Source: Desulforhabdus sp. TSK
GTDB taxonomy: Bacteria; Desulfobacterota; Syntrophobacteria; Syntrophobacterales; Syntrophobacteraceae
Direction: 5' to 3'
Length of the DNA stretch: 61,860 bases
Assembly (NCBI RefSeq): GCF_022836495.1
Contig: NZ_BQXM01000031.1
Span: forward strand, 1-61,860
Shown here: in pieces, positions 17,999 through 26,578 of the stretch
How positions within the stretch are numbered: the stretch's first letter is position 1
Layout: each line of letters begins with the position of its first letter
The notes under the pieces: model-generated
The model's database searches: none
What the model was told of the DNA's origin: nothing
The model's input: only the letters and a program-made list of their open reading frames with translations
Position numbers and translations under genes: made by a program

Positions 17999-18874
17999 AT
18001 GGACGTCCTGATCCAAACGCTCGTGTCGGGGATTCTCATCGGAGGGATCTACGCCCTCATCGGACTGGGGATGACGCTGATCATGGGCGTCATGAAGATC
18101 ATCAACCTGGCCCATGGCCAGTTGATGATGGTGGCCATGTACATCACCTACATGCTTTATGAATACCTGCACCTGGACCCCTACTTTTCCCTGCTCATCG
18201 CCATGCCGGTTCTCTTCGCCCTGGGTGCCCTCATTCAGAAATATCTCTTGAACCCCCTCCTGAAGGTGGACTCCATCCTCCCGGAAAACCAGGTCCTCAT
18301 GACGGTAGGCCTCGCCATGGTCCTGACGGAGATCATTCGATTCATCTTTCATTCCGATTACAGGTCCGTCAAGACGGTCTACAGCAATGCGACCCTTTAT
18401 ATCTCCGGCATTTCCTTCAATGTTCCCATGATCGTCGCCTTCGGCATCGCGGTGCTCCTCAGCGCCGTCCTCTTTTTCTTTCTCCTGAAAACCGATCTGG
18501 GCAAATCCGTCCGCGCCACGGCTCAGAACAAGGATGCCGCCATCCTCATGGGCATCAATGCCGAATGGATCACGATCCTCACCTACGGGCTGGGGTCTGC
18601 CCTGGTGGCCGCTGCGGGCACGCTCCTGCTGCCCATCTTTTACCTGTTTCCGGATATCGGAGGCCCCTTCACGTTGAAAGCCTTTGTCATCACCATGCTG
18701 GGCGGAATGGGAAGCACCGTGGGAGCCATTGTGGGGGGCGTCGTGCTGGGAATCGCCGAATCCCTGGGAGCCACTTACATCTCCATGGCCTTGAAAGATG
18801 CAGTCGCCATGGTGATCTTCCTCCTCGTCCTCATCTTCCTGCCCGGAGGACTGAAGACTCTGACGAAAATTTAG
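17999..18874 (+). CDS. livH: Branched-chain amino acid ABC transporter permease LivH
   Basis: A 291-residue LivH-type permease with about eight spans. The N-terminus VSGILIGGIYALIGLGMTLI and the motif MKIINLAHGQLMMVAMY are typical, and EAA-like contact with the ATPases is expected in ATAQNKDAAILMGIN near residue 180. The ATG at 17999 follows AGGAGAGG. It pairs with LivM to form the membrane channel of the importer. Confidence 0.93.
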   Translation: MDVLIQTLVSGILIGGIYALIGLGMTLIMGVMKIINLAHGQLMMVAMYITYMLYEYLHLDPYFSLLIAMPVLFALGALIQKYLLNPLLKVDSILPENQVLMTVGLAMVLTEIIRFIFHSDYRSVKTVYSNATLYISGISFNVPMIVAFGIAVLLSAVLFFFLLKTDLGKSVRATAQNKDAAILMGINAEWITILTYGLGSALVAAAGTLLLPIFYLFPDIGGPFTLKAFVITMLGGMGSTVGAIVGGVVLGIAESLGATYISMALKDAVAMVIFLLVLIFLPGGLKTLTKI

Positions 18875-18886
18875 GAGGGGAAACCT

Positions 18887-19867
18887 ATGAAATTACCGCG
18901 CTGGTCGACGCTCATCGTTATAGTGCTTCTCCTCGCTTTCCCGATGGTCGTGCCCTCCGATTACTACCGGCATATCTTCATCATCGCCCTCATGTGGGTC
19001 GTCATCGGGTCCGCCTGGAACCTTCTGGCCGGCTACACCGGGCAGGTCTCCTTCGGCCATGCCATCTTCTTCGGGTCGGGTGCCTATACGGCGGGCCTGT
19101 GCGCTTCCAAGCTGGGGATTTCCGCGTGGTGGGGAATGCTGCTGGGAGGCCCCGTGGCGCTGCTGGTGGGGCTGGTCATCGGCTGGATCTGCTTCCGGCT
19201 CCGGGGGCCCTACTTCGCCTTGGCCACCATCGCCATCGGCGAAATCTTCCGCCTGGTGGCAACGGACTGGAGGAGTCTCACGGAGGGCATGGAGGGTATC
19301 CTCATCATTCAGACCTTCCGAAGCAAAATTCCTTACTACTACCTGGCGCTCTTCCTGGCTGGAGCGAGCGTCTACGCCATTCACCGCATCATGCAGTCCA
19401 AATGGGGCTACTACTTTGTCGCCATCCGCGAAGACCAGGATGCCGCTGAAGCCATGGGGATCAGCGCCTTTCGCTACAAGAGCCTTTCTCTCATGGTGAG
19501 CTCTTTTTTCACCGGACTGGCGGGCACCCTGTACATGAACTACATGGCCTTCATCGATCCCCATGTGGTCTTTTCCCTCCATGACGTGTCCATCATGGCC
19601 ATCCTCGTAGCCATTATCGGAGGAGTCGGAACCCTGTGGGGGCCACCGGCAGGGGCGTTCATCATGGTCCTGCTGCAGGAGACTTTCCGGAGCGCCTTTT
19701 TCGGGCTGTTCCCGCCCTGGGTGAGCGAATCCCACGTCCTGGTTTTCGGGCTCCTGGTCATCTTCGTGATCCGCTACATGGCCAACGGCATCGTGGGGGA
19801 CTGGCCAAAGATTCAGCGCCTGTGGACCAGGAAAAATCCAATGCTTCCAGCAAATGACGGGAATTGA
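18887..19867 (+). CDS. livM: Branched-chain amino acid ABC transporter permease LivM
   Basis: A 326-residue LivM-type permease. It has the family signatures WNLLAGYTGQVSFGHAIFFG near residue 45 and AIREDQDAAEAMGIS near residue 185, the latter being the loop that docks to the ATP-binding subunits. Its start follows AGGAGGGG, 12 bases after livH. The next gene, livG, begins within 3 bases of its stop, which points to one transcript. Confidence 0.93.
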   Translation: MKLPRWSTLIVIVLLLAFPMVVPSDYYRHIFIIALMWVVIGSAWNLLAGYTGQVSFGHAIFFGSGAYTAGLCASKLGISAWWGMLLGGPVALLVGLVIGWICFRLRGPYFALATIAIGEIFRLVATDWRSLTEGMEGILIIQTFRSKIPYYYLALFLAGASVYAIHRIMQSKWGYYFVAIREDQDAAEAMGISAFRYKSLSLMVSSFFTGLAGTLYMNYMAFIDPHVVFSLHDVSIMAILVAIIGGVGTLWGPPAGAFIMVLLQETFRSAFFGLFPPWVSESHVLVFGLLVIFVIRYMANGIVGDWPKIQRLWTRKNPMLPANDGN

Positions 19868-19869
19868 TC

Positions 19870-20583
19870 ATGAGCTTTTTCGAAACACGTCATCTCACCA
19901 AGCACTTCGGTGGCCTGACGGCCGTGAACGACTTGAGCTTCCAGGTGGAAAAAGGCGAAATCTACGGACTCATCGGGCCGAACGGATCGGGGAAGACAAC
20001 CGTTTTCAACCTGATCACGGGCTATCACCCCGTGAGCGCCGGGGAGATCCTTTTTCGAGGAGCTCCCATCAATGGTCTTCCCACATGGAAGATCTGCAAG
20101 CTGGGAGTCGGGAGGACTTTCCAGGTGGTCAAGCCGCTGCGACGCATGTCTGTCCTGGAAAACGTCATGACCTCGGCCTTCAACCGAACGGGCAAAAAGA
20201 GCGAAGCCATGGACAAGGCCATGGAAGTCCTGGAGTTCTGCGAGCTGCTCAAGAAGAAGGATTATCCCGCGAAGGGCCTCACCATCGGGGACCGCAAGAG
20301 GCTCGAAATCGGGCGTGCCCTCGCTACGGGCCCGGAGCTCCTGCTCCTGGATGAAACCATGGCCGGGCTGACTCCCCAGGAACAGACGGCGGGAGCCGAG
20401 CTCATCCGAAAAATCCGTGATTCCGGCATCACCATCATTATCGTCGAGCACATCATGCACGTCATCATGAACATCTGCGATCGGCTGCTCTGCATCAATT
20501 ACGGCCAGGACATCGCCCGGGGAACCCCCGTGGAAGTCGCCAACGACCATGCCGTCATTGAAGCATACCTGGGAAAGGAATAG
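19870..20583 (+). CDS. livG: Branched-chain amino acid ABC transporter ATPase LivG
   Basis: A 237-residue ABC ATPase. Walker A is GPNGSGKTT, Walker B is LLLLDETMAGL, and the switch histidine is in IIIVEHIMHVIM. The signature region reads LTIGDRKRLEIGRAL instead of the usual YGQQRRLEIARAL, but the position and the RLEIGRAL tail are right. I take the ATG at 19870 (GGGAA upstream); a TTG two codons earlier is also in frame. It energises amino acid import together with LivF. Confidence 0.92.
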   Translation: MSFFETRHLTKHFGGLTAVNDLSFQVEKGEIYGLIGPNGSGKTTVFNLITGYHPVSAGEILFRGAPINGLPTWKICKLGVGRTFQVVKPLRRMSVLENVMTSAFNRTGKKSEAMDKAMEVLEFCELLKKKDYPAKGLTIGDRKRLEIGRALATGPELLLLDETMAGLTPQEQTAGAELIRKIRDSGITIIIVEHIMHVIMNICDRLLCINYGQDIARGTPVEVANDHAVIEAYLGKE

Positions 20584-20587
20584 AGAT

Positions 20588-21292
20588 ATGCTGCGTGTAG
20601 AACATATCGATGCAGGTTACGGCGACGTCCAGGTGCTCTGGGATGTGTCCTTCAAGGTGGAAGCCGGGGAATTCATCGTCCTCGTGGGAGCCAACGGCGC
20701 CGGTAAGTCTACGATCATGAAGGTGATTTCCAATCTCATCCAGCCCACCCGCGGTGCCATGTGGTTCGAGGATCAGCGCATCGACCAGGTGCCTTCCCAC
20801 CACATCATCGATCTCGGCATCGCCCATGTGCCCGAAGGGCGACAGCTTTTCCCGGAAATGACCGTGCGCGAAAATTTGGAGCTGGGATCCCTGAGGTCGG
20901 AAGCCAGGGGGCGTCGGAAAGAGACCATGGAATGGGTCATGGAGCTGTTCCCGCGGCTCCGCGAGCGGCAGAAGCAATTGGCGGGAACGATGTCGGGAGG
21001 AGAGCAGCAGATGTGCGCCATCGCCCGTGGGCTCATGTCCCGCCCCAAAATGATCCTCTTCGACGAGCCTTCCCTGGGCCTTTCGCCTCTGCTGACGCAG
21101 GATATTTTCCGCCTGGCACGCCAGATTCACGATGAAGGCTTGACGATTCTCATGGTGGAGCAGAATGTCAAACAAACGCTGGCCATTTGCGATCGAGCCT
21201 ACGTATTGACCAATGGAAGAATCGTCCTGGAAGGTACGGGAACGGAGCTGCTGAACAACGAGGAAGTGAAGGAAGCGTTTCTCGGGATTTGA
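20588..21292 (+). CDS. livF: Branched-chain amino acid ABC transporter ATPase LivF
   Basis: A 234-residue LivF-type ATPase with Walker A GANGAGKSTI, signature TMSGGEQQMCAIARGL, Walker B MILFDEPSLGL and the VEQNV motif characteristic of LivF. It starts 4 bases after livG and closes the livKHMGF operon. A G/C-rich hairpin (21299-21326) follows the stop codon. Confidence 0.95.
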   Translation: MLRVEHIDAGYGDVQVLWDVSFKVEAGEFIVLVGANGAGKSTIMKVISNLIQPTRGAMWFEDQRIDQVPSHHIIDLGIAHVPEGRQLFPEMTVRENLELGSLRSEARGRRKETMEWVMELFPRLRERQKQLAGTMSGGEQQMCAIARGLMSRPKMILFDEPSLGLSPLLTQDIFRLARQIHDEGLTILMVEQNVKQTLAICDRAYVLTNGRIVLEGTGTELLNNEEVKEAFLGI

Positions 21293-21298
21293 ACGGAT

Positions 21299-21330
21299 GG
21301 GGGCGCGCAGCACTCTGCACGCCCCCTTGT
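21299..21330 (+). terminator. Hairpin terminator after livF
   Basis: Arms GGGGGCGCGCAG (21299-21310) and CTGCACGCCCCC (21315-21326) pair with a single mismatch around a CACT loop and are followed by TTGT. The T-run is weak, but the position between convergent genes fits a terminator. Confidence 0.55.
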
Positions 21331-21352
21331 CCACCCGAGTCTCGACATTTCT

Positions 21353-22033
21353 TCACACGAAAAATTCTCTTTTGTCTTCCCGGTGATCCACTGTGTAGAG
21401 CATTGTCGCGCGCTTCTTGAGCTCTTCTTTCAATTGGGGCAGACGGCTGCGGTCCAGGTCGTAGGCCCGGATGTAGACCTTTCGAAAGCCCGCCGGAACG
21501 CCTTCGTAAGATCCCAGAATACTTGCAATACGCCCCCCGTATTGCCGGACCGTGTCCGTCAGATTCCGGATGGAGCCGGCACGATCCTCGATCTGAAATG
21601 CGAACTGGACCCCCTTCTTTCCAAAGCCGCTGAGAGAGAGCAGCACCTTCAGGAGGTCATCACGGGTAATGATTCCCTGCAGCTCGTTCTTTTCGTTCAC
21701 GACGGGAGCCCCGGAAATCTTTTCTCGAATGAGGGTCTCCGCAGCTTCTTCCACGGTATAATCGACGGGAATGGTGACAGGATTCTTCGTCATGATATCC
21801 TTGATCTTCAGCTTGGACATGAGATAGAGGAGCTCATGAACATCGAGCGTGGTGGCATCGGAGGCGGAAGCCCTCTTGAGATCTGTTTCGGACACCACGC
21901 CCGCCAGCTTTCCACGGCTCATGACGGGCAGCATGTTGACCTTGTGCTCCTTGACGAGGCTCAGGGCATGGGACATGGAGTCATCGATGTCGATGGTGAT
22001 GACGTTTTTGCTCATCCAGTTTTTGACCAGCAT
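21353..22033 (-). CDS. CBS-pair and ACT-domain protein (AcuB-like)
   Basis: A 226-residue cytoplasmic protein with two CBS motifs in the first 130 residues (MLVKNWMSKNVITIDID and IKDIMTKNPVTIPVDY) and an ACT-like region at about 140-215 (FAFQIEDRAGSIRNLTDTV). This is the AcuB layout. CBS pairs bind adenosyl nucleotides and ACT domains bind amino acids, so it may sense both energy state and an amino acid. It faces the end of the liv amino acid importer; a functional link is an inference from position. Confidence 0.82.
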   Translation of the reverse strand: MLVKNWMSKNVITIDIDDSMSHALSLVKEHKVNMLPVMSRGKLAGVVSETDLKRASASDATTLDVHELLYLMSKLKIKDIMTKNPVTIPVDYTVEEAAETLIREKISGAPVVNEKNELQGIITRDDLLKVLLSLSGFGKKGVQFAFQIEDRAGSIRNLTDTVRQYGGRIASILGSYEGVPAGFRKVYIRAYDLDRSRLPQLKEELKKRATMLYTVDHREDKREFFV

Positions 22034-22068
22034 ACGCAGTTCCCCCTTCTCATATCAATCGTTGTCGT

Positions 22069-22206
22069 TATACTCGGTGAGGTAAAAAACTTTCGATTTG
22101 ACGGTTCCCTGTTTTTGTAGGAGCGGCATCCTGCCGCGACGATGAGCCGGTCGCGGCAGGATGCCGCTCCTACAAAAAAGAAGTTTTCAATCCTCAGTGC
22201 GTATAC
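22069..22206. repeat. MITE-like palindromic element, family A copy 1
   Basis: A perfect inverted repeat with 24-base arms (22117-22140 and 22150-22173, beginning GTAGGAGCGGCA) lies inside a larger element with imperfect ends TATACTCGGTGAGGTA (from 22069) and its inverted counterpart near 22206. The right end supplies the last codons and the stop of rlmN. A second copy is at 24441-24583. Confidence 0.8.
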
Positions 22207-23281
22207 AACACCCATCATCCTCAACCGAACATCCACTTGCAGCGAGTGAAGCGCCGAGCTGCCCGCAACCCGCTCGAATACTTCCCCCGCGGGATCGACG
22301 CAGAGAGACAAAAATCCCTTCCTCCCCGAGCCATTGGCAGAACCGGTGCACATGCTCACGGGAGGGCGGTTCATACGCCGATGCAGCACCTCCATTGTAA
22401 GGAATCACATTGACGCGCACCGGGAGGCCCTCCAGGTAGCGGACCGCATCCAGGGCATGGGCCCTGGAATCGTTCACCCCACGGAGCAGGACATATTCCA
22501 TGAACAGGACGCCCTTTCTACCGAGAGGAAATTCCTGCAGCTCCTCCTTCAGCCTGATAAGCGGATACCTCGTGTTGATGGGCATGAGCCGGCTGCGAAG
22601 CGCATCATTGGCCGCGTTCAGGGAGACCGCCAGGCGAAGCTGCGGCAGGTGCAGCGCACCCAGCCTTCGAATGCCGTCGGCATGGCCGCAGGTCGACAGG
22701 GTCATGTGACTGTAAGCCACATTAAAACCGCGCTGGTCGTTCAGCACATGCATGGCCTGCAGAACGGCCTCGAAATTGTCGAGGGGCTCTCCCATGCCCA
22801 TGAACACGATGTTGTCGATGCCGCGCCCCAGCAGGAACCGAGCCGCAAAGAGCTGCCAGACGATTTCTTCAGGCTCCAGGTTGCGCACAAACCCCATTTC
22901 CCCCGTCGCACAAAACCTGCAACCCATCCTGCAGCCCACCTGGGATGAAAGGCAAAGCGTCGTTCGCCCCGGCGCGGAGATGATGACCGACTCGATGCAG
23001 CCGCCATCGGACAGGGCGGACGCAAACTTCAAAACCCCTTTTTCCTCCTGGGCGACAATGCGGCAGGCAGGAAGCTCCAGGTCACGTTCCAGCTGCCGGG
23101 CGAAGGCTTGGGAACGGGAAAACTCGGGCAGGTGCTTCAGCGAGATGCTGCCCCTCTTGAAGATCTCCCGATACAGGGCGGCGGCGTGATAAGCCCCCTT
23201 CCCGTAACGCTGCTGCAGGACCGTGGTCAACTCCCCGAAGGTCAGAGCCAGCACCTTTACGCCTGATTGTTCCCTGTTCAC
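22187..23281 (-). CDS. rlmN: 23S rRNA (adenine2503-C2)-methyltransferase RlmN
   Basis: A 364-residue radical SAM methyltransferase that modifies A2503 of 23S rRNA and some tRNAs. The cluster motif CRMGCRFC is present, followed by GFVRNLEPEEI and the NIVFMGMGEPLDN segment typical of RlmN. The likely start is the GTG at 23281 that overlaps the mtgA stop as GTGA, with GAGGA upstream, so translation is probably coupled. The final residues and TGA stop come from the end of a dispersed palindromic repeat, so the original C-terminus was probably replaced. Confidence 0.93.
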   Translation of the reverse strand: MNREQSGVKVLALTFGELTTVLQQRYGKGAYHAAALYREIFKRGSISLKHLPEFSRSQAFARQLERDLELPACRIVAQEEKGVLKFASALSDGGCIESVIISAPGRTTLCLSSQVGCRMGCRFCATGEMGFVRNLEPEEIVWQLFAARFLLGRGIDNIVFMGMGEPLDNFEAVLQAMHVLNDQRGFNVAYSHMTLSTCGHADGIRRLGALHLPQLRLAVSLNAANDALRSRLMPINTRYPLIRLKEELQEFPLGRKGVLFMEYVLLRGVNDSRAHALDAVRYLEGLPVRVNVIPYNGGAASAYEPPSREHVHRFCQWLGEEGIFVSLRRSRGGSIRAGCGQLGASLAASGCSVEDDGCCIRTED

Positions 23282-24099
23282 TGTGTGACGTTCCTCAGGT
23301 AAGCATCCCCAAGGTTTTTCATCTGCCTCTGAATCCACAGGGATCGTTTCAATACATAGGTAGTTGGGGCCGGCACTCTGTACTTTGCCGGGTTTGGAAG
23401 GACTGCGGCCAGCAGGGAGGCTTCCCGCCTGCTGAGCTGCGAAGCCTGCTTCTTGAAGAAAACCTTCGCCGCCGCCTGGACGCCGTAAATTCCCTCTCCA
23501 AACTCTGCAATGTTGAGATAGGTTTCCAAAATACGCTTTTTAGGCCACAAAACTTCCACCCACACCGTCAGAAAGGCTTCCAGCCCTTTGCGGATGAGAC
23601 TCCTGCCGTTCCATAAGAAAAGATTCTTGGCCACCTGCTGGGTGATGGTGCTCGCACCCCGATATTGCCCGTCATCCGCCCCCTCTTCCAGGGCCAGCCG
23701 GATGGATTGAAAATCGAAGCCCCAATGACGCAGGAACTTTTGATCTTCCGCCGCCACAACGGCAAGGGCGACGTGGGGAGAAATGGAATCCAGCGGCACC
23801 CACTGGTAACGCATTCCTCTCCCCTTCTTCTCCTCCAGCATCCCGGCTATGTATCGTTCCGCCATGAATGCACTGAAGGGCGGGGGAACCACACGCAGTA
23901 CCAACAGCATCACGCATGGAAAGAGCAGTAGAAATACCAATGCTATTGAAATTTTCCGTCGCAATGTTCGATGAATTCCCACCTTCGCGCGAGTACGCGC
24001 TTCCTGCAGATTGCCCTTCCGTGTGGTGCTCGTCGAGAAGGTGCCTGCGCTTCCGGAGGACCTGCGGGGAAGCATTGTATGCTTGAGGCTGCGCCACAT
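23278..24099 (-). CDS. mtgA: Monofunctional peptidoglycan glycosyltransferase MtgA
   Basis: About 273 residues with an N-terminal membrane anchor (IALVFLLLFPCVMLLVLRVV) and a GT51 glycosyltransferase domain: AVVAAEDQKFLRHWGFD (catalytic glutamate), GASTITQQVAKNLFL and KKRILETYLNIAEFG. It polymerises lipid II into glycan strands at the outer face of the membrane. The N-terminal 60 residues are basic and serine-rich and longer than in E. coli MtgA. The ATG at 24099 has AAGGA upstream; other starts (24150, 24075) are possible. Its stop overlaps the rlmN start. Confidence 0.92.
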   Translation of the reverse strand: MWRSLKHTMLPRRSSGSAGTFSTSTTRKGNLQEARTRAKVGIHRTLRRKISIALVFLLLFPCVMLLVLRVVPPPFSAFMAERYIAGMLEEKKGRGMRYQWVPLDSISPHVALAVVAAEDQKFLRHWGFDFQSIRLALEEGADDGQYRGASTITQQVAKNLFLWNGRSLIRKGLEAFLTVWVEVLWPKKRILETYLNIAEFGEGIYGVQAAAKVFFKKQASQLSRREASLLAAVLPNPAKYRVPAPTTYVLKRSLWIQRQMKNLGDAYLRNVTQ

Positions 24100-24122
24100 C
24101 CCTGCAGTCCTTAGCCTGCTAT

Positions 24123-24425
24123 TCAACACTTTTCGCTTTTCATTTCCCACAGGCTGATCCGGGTGGGCTCGGCCATCAGGCCTTCAGCCCTTTCCCTGAA
24201 TTTTTTCATATGCTCTGTTCCCAGGTGAGCGTTCAGAGCTTCCCTGCCGGTCCAGTTCTCATAGAAAAGAAATGAAGTCGTGTCCTCCAGCGACTGATGC
24301 AGATCATAATTCAGACACCCGACATCGGAACGGGAGGGTTCCACAATGGACAGGAGCTCCTGTTTCAGCTGGTCTTCCATCCCTTTTTTCGCCTTAAGCT
24401 GCGCCACTACAGTAATAGCACCCAT
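24123..24425 (-). CDS. Antibiotic biosynthesis monooxygenase (YgiN-like) protein
   Basis: A 100-residue ABM-fold protein: MGAITVVAQLKAKKGMEDQL at the start, then NYDLHQSLEDTTSFLFYENW and HLGTEHMKKF. The family includes quinol monooxygenases and haem-handling enzymes that work as dimers without prosthetic groups. Three ATG codons stand in a row; the third (24425) has GAGGAG at ideal distance. The longer frame upstream reads through a dispersed repeat and is rejected. It precedes mtgA by 23 bases. Confidence 0.85.
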   Translation of the reverse strand: MGAITVVAQLKAKKGMEDQLKQELLSIVEPSRSDVGCLNYDLHQSLEDTTSFLFYENWTGREALNAHLGTEHMKKFRERAEGLMAEPTRISLWEMKSEKC

Positions 24426-24440
24426 CATCATCTCCTCTAC

Positions 24441-24583
24441 GTATACTCGATAAGGTACAAAACTTTCGATTCTATAGCTTCCTGTCTTTTGTAGGAGCGG
24501 CATCCTGCCGCGACTGGCCGGCACCTGTCGCGGCAGGATGCCGCTCCTACAAGAACAAAGTTTTCAATCCTTAAATGCGTATA
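24441..24583. repeat. MITE-like palindromic element, family A copy 2
   Basis: The same 24-base arms as the copy at 22069 (24491-24514 and 24527-24550) with a different 12-base loop. Flanks share ACTTTCGATT on the left and GTTTTCAATCCT on the right with copy 1, and the outer ends GTATAC/GCGTATA are inverted. The element therefore spans about 140 bases, more than the hairpin alone. Confidence 0.8.
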
Positions 24584-24603
24584 TCTTCCTCCATTGGTAT
24601 TGC

Positions 24604-25191
24604 TCACTCCCAAAGCATATTTCCGGCGACCGCATCGTCAATGAGCTTCGCAGCGTACTTCCACAGCGTCGGGGCGCCCAGTTCCATGTGCCGATTCCGT
24701 GCGACCACCAGGTCCTTCTTCACTCCGTGGTGCTGCCACATCTTTCCACCCGTGGTGTAATTGTGGATCAAGGGCTGCAGGCGATCGAGAGCGGCGGCAA
24801 ATCGCGATTCAGGGGTCTGTCCCCTTTCGAATTCATCCCACAATGCACGCAGCTCAACTGCCTGATCAGCAGGCAGGATATTGAAGATACGGTCCGCCGC
24901 CGCCTGCTCCCTCTGAGCCTTGTCCGCATGACCCTCTATATCGTAACAGTACGTGTCTCCGGCGTCGATTTCAACGAGATCGTGGATCAGCAGCATTTTG
25001 ACGACGCGAAAGACGTCGATGTCCCGCTCCGCCGCATATTCGTGAAGGAGGATCGCCATGGCGGCAATGTGCCAGGAATGTTCGGCGGAATTTTCCAGGC
25101 GCGAGGCATCGGTGAGCAGCGTCTGCCTCACGACTTGCTTCAGCTTGTCAATTTCAATGACGAATTGAACCTGTTTTTCAAGACGTTCCAT
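24604..25191 (-). CDS. HD-domain hydrolase (YfbR-like)
   Basis: A 195-residue HD-superfamily protein. The metal-binding residues are visible in SAEHSWHIAAMA, then LLIHDLVEIDAGDTY, and the family tail YTTGGKMWQHHGVKK is present. Relatives act as 5'-nucleotidases on deoxynucleoside monophosphates. The ATG at 25191 is distant from the GGGGAAG sequence; in-frame GTG (25197) or TTG (25203) may be the true start. The open frame further upstream is a translation of a REP element and is not coding. Confidence 0.85.
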   Translation of the reverse strand: MERLEKQVQFVIEIDKLKQVVRQTLLTDASRLENSAEHSWHIAAMAILLHEYAAERDIDVFRVVKMLLIHDLVEIDAGDTYCYDIEGHADKAQREQAAADRIFNILPADQAVELRALWDEFERGQTPESRFAAALDRLQPLIHNYTTGGKMWQHHGVKKDLVVARNRHMELGAPTLWKYAAKLIDDAVAGNMLWE

Positions 25192-25243
25192 GGTCACGGC
25201 CAAAGATCTTCCCCTTTCCTGTTGGTCTGTCTGTTCACAAGGT

Positions 25244-25338
25244 TGGTGACTCGACGTCACCCCGGTGAAAACCGGGGGCCAGAACATCTTCATTTTCTTG
25301 GATTCCGGCTTTCGCCGGAATGACAAAAGTTGGTTAAG
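25244..25338. repeat. REP/MITE-like palindrome, family C copy
   Basis: CGTCACCCCGGTGAAAACCG (from 25255) is followed by the hairpin GATTCCGGCTTTCGCCGGAA. The left end GGTTGGTGACTCGACGTCAC and right end GTTGGTTAAGCCA are a decayed version of the inverted ends of the copy at 40061-40159. Confidence 0.7.
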
Positions 25339-25583
25339 CCATGAACAATGCAGTCTGTTCAGGCCCCATGCGCTTCATTCGCTTTTGACCCTACTGCCAC
25401 CCGTCGTTCAGGTGCGTTTTCCGTCCGCATCCTTCAAACCGACGGGAATAGAAAATTTCGACGACTGAATCAAGCTTTTACCATCTAATCGTTGAAAGTC
25501 GATAGATTCTCTGGTAGGGCTTACCGCCGACAGGATCTTCGTCTTGCGCTTTGGCAGAACGAGTAAAATTGAAGCTGAACAGG

Positions 25584-26477
25584 ATGGTTGATACGAATCG
25601 ACGGTTATGCCTTCTCTTGAGGCCGGCTTGGACGGGGCTTTTCCTTGCCTGCATCCTGCTGTGCGGCTGTGCCCCAAAGCAGGTCAATCTCAACCAGATC
25701 TATGACCGGCCCCATCCCGAGGAGGAAAAGGAGAACCTGACCAAAACGCCCCAGGCCTCTCCTCCCAAGGCAGCCGTCAAGAAAGCAGCCCCCGAGAAGC
25801 AATGGAAAAAGCGGGTTGTCACCGAAGCAGAGCTTCAGAAGCTCCGGCAGAAAGATCCGGAACTGAACCGACTCACATGCCTTGAGATTCTGGCGCGCCT
25901 CAACGGGAAAGCCTCTTATTACATAGCCCGGGACATCAAAGCAAAGCGCCCCATGAAGGTACCCCTGGATTTTCATTCTTTCAAGACCTGGTCCCCCTTG
26001 CCGGACCGCATCGAATGTATTAAAACATTTCCCAAACTTATTCTGGTGGTGAAAAATATTCCCTTCATCGGATGGTACGAGAAGGGAAAGCTCGTCGGGG
26101 ACACCATCGTCTGTATCGGGAAAAAATCTGAATGGACTCCGAGAGGCCTCTACAAAGTGGAGGAAAAGGATGAACAGCACGTCTCTCAGAGTTATCCCAA
26201 TGCCTATGGCCGGCCGGCAGCCATGCCCATGGCCCTCAAGGTCTACAAAAATATCTGGATTCACGCAGGGGATGTCGTGGGAGGTTATTCTTCCCACGGC
26301 TGCATCAATCTTCCGTTCGCCTCCGCCGAAGCACTCTTCAGGTGGGCGGAGATAGGAACGGCAGTCCTCATTACGGCATCACTGAAGGATTTACAGACGG
26401 ACCTCAATGGGTGTAAAAGGATTTCGCCCTCGGGATCCGCTCCCCAAAAGGCTTCAGGCCCCCCCAGCACAAAATGA
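25584..26477 (+). CDS. L,D-transpeptidase (YkuD) lipoprotein
   Basis: A 297-residue lipoprotein with a hydrophobic signal (WTGLFLACILLCGC, lipid-modified cysteine near 29), a basic linker and a YkuD catalytic domain. The active-site motif is HAGDVVGGYSSHGCINLP with the nucleophilic cysteine in SHGC. Such enzymes form 3-3 cross-links in peptidoglycan or attach proteins to it. The segment before the domain (LTCLEILARLNGKASYYIARD) matches the same place in the paralogue at 35429-36256, which identifies a subfamily. The ATG at 25584 is favoured over a TTG at 25551. Confidence 0.88.
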   Translation: MVDTNRRLCLLLRPAWTGLFLACILLCGCAPKQVNLNQIYDRPHPEEEKENLTKTPQASPPKAAVKKAAPEKQWKKRVVTEAELQKLRQKDPELNRLTCLEILARLNGKASYYIARDIKAKRPMKVPLDFHSFKTWSPLPDRIECIKTFPKLILVVKNIPFIGWYEKGKLVGDTIVCIGKKSEWTPRGLYKVEEKDEQHVSQSYPNAYGRPAAMPMALKVYKNIWIHAGDVVGGYSSHGCINLPFASAEALFRWAEIGTAVLITASLKDLQTDLNGCKRISPSGSAPQKASGPPSTK

Positions 26478-26578
26478 GGCGCGCATTTTGCAATTTTCTC
26501 TGTCAGCGATTTGGTAGGGAGCATGTTTGCTGCCGGTGAGTGTTCCAGTCGGAAACACAAATGAGTGAGGAAGAAAAG

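Noticed and set aside
16586-18352. 588-codon minus-strand open frame
   Set aside because: It covers the antisense of livK and livH, whose products and signals are clear; the frame has no domain of its own.
25192-25326. Upstream extension of the HD hydrolase beginning MSFRRKPESKKM
   Set aside because: This is the usual artefact of translating a REP element; the hydrolase family starts near MERLEKQ.
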